A program made the translations under genes and the position numbers. Of a stretch of 47,281 bases of DNA, positions 45,552-47,281 are shown one piece after another. Every line of letters begins with the position of its first letter. The stretch's first letter is position 1. The stretch is from NCBI GenBank assembly GCA_025359085.1, contig JANYHL010000016.1:1-47281 (forward strand). Direction: 5' to 3'. Source of the DNA: Gammaproteobacteria bacterium (lineage in GTDB: Bacteria; Pseudomonadota; Gammaproteobacteria; Burkholderiales; Burkholderiaceae_C). The notes below the pieces were generated by a model, which did no database searches, was not told where the DNA came from, and saw nothing but the letters and a program-made list of their open reading frames with translations.

Positions 45552-46786
45552 GCGAGAAGCCGAAGATTCATCGCTTCACGGACATGCGCAGACTGGTCGC
45601 ACGGCTTCGCGATGACCTGAATGGTGGCAATCAGGACTTTGTGCTGCTCTTTGCCTACAACGGCACAGGAAAGACCCGTTTGTCAATGGCATTCAAGGAC
45701 GCTGGCAAGAAGACGACGCAACGCCCATTTCGTGTCGGCGATCATGCGGGACAGCCTCTCACAATCACCGAGACAGTAGGCGACACACTTTATTTCAATG
45801 CCTTCACCGAAGACCTGTTCTCTTGGGACAACGACCTGGAGAAAGACAGCGAGCGGCGGTTGCATATCAACACCGATTCGAAGTTTTTCAAGGGTTTGAA
45901 GGACTTGGCCCTGGACGAGCGCATCGGCCATTACCTGGGCCGCTATGCGGATTTTCTGTTCGACATTGACTACGACCAGTGGACTATCAGCTTTCGCAAG
46001 GATGACGCCATCCACATCAAGGTATCTCGCGGTGAGGAAAACATTTTCATCTGGTGCGTTTTCATGGCCATTTGCGAGCGTGTGATTGATGGAGCTGAGT
46101 CGTACCAATGGGTGAAGTATCTCTACATTGACGACCCCATCACGTCACTGGACGATAACAACGCGATTGCGGTGGCAAGCGATTTGGCCAAGCTGCTGCG
46201 CAAGGCCAAAGGCAGAACTCGACCAGAAGCCGTAGCCCTTGGCGCGGCGGAAGTTGGCGCACAGGCCGAGCGGATGGTGGCTGCGCCCATCAAGGCCGTG
46301 GTGTCATCGCACCATGCCTTGTTCTTCAATGTGGTGTGCAATGAGCTGAAGAAGGACGCTCACAAAAAATATTTCCTCCACCGTCCTGAGCGCGGCACCA
46401 CGTACACGCTGCGCGCCACGGATGACACACCGTTTTTTCACCATGTGGCCATGCTGGCCGAAGTGCAGAAGGCCACCGAGAGCGGAAAGCTCTACACCTA
46501 TCACTTCAATATGCTGCGCAGCATTTTGGAGAAGACCGCTACCTTTTTTGGTTACGATGATTTTTCTGCCTGCATTCAGGGTTTTGATGACACGGATCTG
46601 TATGCCCGTGCGCTCAATTTGCTAAGCCACGGCAAATACGACATCTATCAGCCTATGGCGATGGTGGACGACAACAAACGGCTTTTCAGGCAGATCCTCG
46701 ATGCATTTTTGGGCCGCTATAAATTTTCTCTCCCTGACATCCTTGATCGACCTGCCACCAAAGCCGTCCCGGCTCCAACACCATGA
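45548..46786 (+). CDS. ABC-type ATPase of the PrrC/RloC kind, putative RNase effector
   Basis: 412 aa. Walker A is AYNGTGKT (36-43), an ABC-like signature SRGEENIFIW is at 160-169, and Walker B with D-loop is YLYIDDPITSLDD (191-203), followed by a switch-like VVSSHH. This layout is that of PrrC/RloC-like proteins, of which PrrC is an anticodon nuclease kept silent by a type I restriction complex. The C-terminal 110 residues are helical and contain Arg354-x6-His361 (YARALNLLSHGKYD), a possible HEPN RNase motif, preceded by NMLRSILEKTATFFG. Start ATGA overlaps hsdS, and the stop overlaps the next gene, so all are translated together. The ATPase call is firm; nuclease activity is inference. Confidence 0.8.
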   Translation: MSEKPKIHRFTDMRRLVARLRDDLNGGNQDFVLLFAYNGTGKTRLSMAFKDAGKKTTQRPFRVGDHAGQPLTITETVGDTLYFNAFTEDLFSWDNDLEKDSERRLHINTDSKFFKGLKDLALDERIGHYLGRYADFLFDIDYDQWTISFRKDDAIHIKVSRGEENIFIWCVFMAICERVIDGAESYQWVKYLYIDDPITSLDDNNAIAVASDLAKLLRKAKGRTRPEAVALGAAEVGAQAERMVAAPIKAVVSSHHALFFNVVCNELKKDAHKKYFLHRPERGTTYTLRATDDTPFFHHVAMLAEVQKATESGKLYTYHFNMLRSILEKTATFFGYDDFSACIQGFDDTDLYARALNLLSHGKYDIYQPMAMVDDNKRLFRQILDAFLGRYKFSLPDILDRPATKAVPAPTP

Positions 46787-47281
46787 ACGACTTGATTATT
46801 TACACCACCGACGACGGTAAAAGCCAAATACAGCTACGGGCTGATTTGGGCACGGTGTGGCTCACACAGCTTGAAATGGCGGAGCTTTTCCAGACCACCA
46901 AGCAGAACATTGCCAAGCACCTCAAAGCCATCTTTACTGAACAGGAGTTGAGCCAAGATTCAGTTGTCAACCAACGGTTGACAACTGCCGCCGACGGCAA
47001 GAACTACCGCGTGGCGCACTACAACCTGGACGCTATCCTGGCCGTGGGCTACCGGGTGCGCTCGCCGCGTGGCGTGCAGTTCCGCCGCTGGGCCTCCACC
47101 ATTCTGAAGGAATACCTGCTCAAGGGCTTTGTGGTGGACGACGAGCGGCTGAAGAATCCGGATGGCCGCCCGGATTACTTCGACGAGATGCTGGAGCGCA
47201 TCCGGGACATCCGGGCCTCGGAGAAACGCTTTTTCCAGAAAGTGCGCGACCTCTTTGCCCTGAGCAGCGACTACGACGGGA
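46783..47281 (+). CDS. RhuM-family protein, 3' end outside window
   Basis: Partial, 166 codons visible. MNDLIIYTTDDGKSQIQLRA, then TVWLTQLEMAELFQTTKQNI, AHYNLDAILAVGYRVRSPRG and FRRWASTILKEYLLKGF match the RhuM (virulence protein) family, often found in type I restriction and other mobile defence loci. The WLTQLEMAELFQTTKQNIAKH part resembles a winged-helix DNA-binding domain. The molecular function is not established. The start overlaps the ATPase stop (ATGA). Confidence 0.9.
   Translation, partial: MNDLIIYTTDDGKSQIQLRADLGTVWLTQLEMAELFQTTKQNIAKHLKAIFTEQELSQDSVVNQRLTTAADGKNYRVAHYNLDAILAVGYRVRSPRGVQFRRWASTILKEYLLKGFVVDDERLKNPDGRPDYFDEMLERIRDIRASEKRFFQKVRDLFALSSDYDG

Overview
The window looks like a chromosome segment of a betaproteobacterium of the order Burkholderiales, most like Rhodoferax, Polaromonas or another member of the Comamonadaceae. 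This rests on protein content (smc-zipA-ligA order, rpsF-priB-rpsR-rplI, a B12-dependent ribonucleotide reductase, an aceE-aceF-lpdA set with a lipoyl domain fused to LpdA) and on dispersed short repeats. The assignment is inference from reading; no search was run.

Layout. 1-1325 (minus): two subunits of a 2-oxoacid:ferredoxin oxidoreductase (porG, partial porA). 1590-4007: a zinc-free MDR oxidoreductase (plus) and a serine beta-lactamase/esterase-like hydrolase (minus). 4071-9894: ppsR (minus), divergent ppsA, and a sodium:solute symporter with its usually separate small subunit fused to the N-terminus. 9979-11445: rpsF-priB-rpsR-rplI, closed by a strong terminator. 11761-14670: adenosylcobalamin-dependent ribonucleotide reductase. 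14710-15147 (minus): universal stress protein. 15422-22689: smc, zipA, ligA, def. 22725-26697 (minus): dnaG, an HSD10-like short-chain dehydrogenase behind a near-perfect 26-bp palindrome, and pyrD. 26744-27448: rpiA. 27495-34393 (minus): histidine kinase, response regulator, folD, prlC and a secreted glutaredoxin-like protein. 34604-41077: aceE, aceF, lpdA, closed by a terminator. 41237 to the end: an accessory defence locus with hsdR, hsdS, a PrrC/RloC-like ATPase and a partial RhuM-family gene, all overlapping by a few bases. No hsdM lies in the window.

Themes. Three enzymes of the pyruvate node occur together: ferredoxin-linked pyruvate oxidation (por), PEP synthase with its regulator, and the pyruvate dehydrogenase complex. 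A two-component system is transcribed divergently from aceE and may control it. Candidate FNR/Anr-type boxes lie before porG and before the universal stress gene, which would suit a facultatively anaerobic life.

The most unusual signal is repeat structure. A 54-bp element, alignable without gaps, occurs in two intergenic places and inside the reading frames of dnaG, aceF and lpdA, with weaker likely copies in ligA and smc. A second repeat family (core CCGTTCGCCCTGAGCTTGTC) lies between aceE and aceF, inside aceF and inside ligA. The clearest coding copies sit in interdomain linkers, so mobile or recombining intergenic repeats appear to have been adopted as protein linkers. The other candidate for a less described system is the small ATPase in the type I restriction locus, which carries a possible HEPN-type ribonuclease motif.
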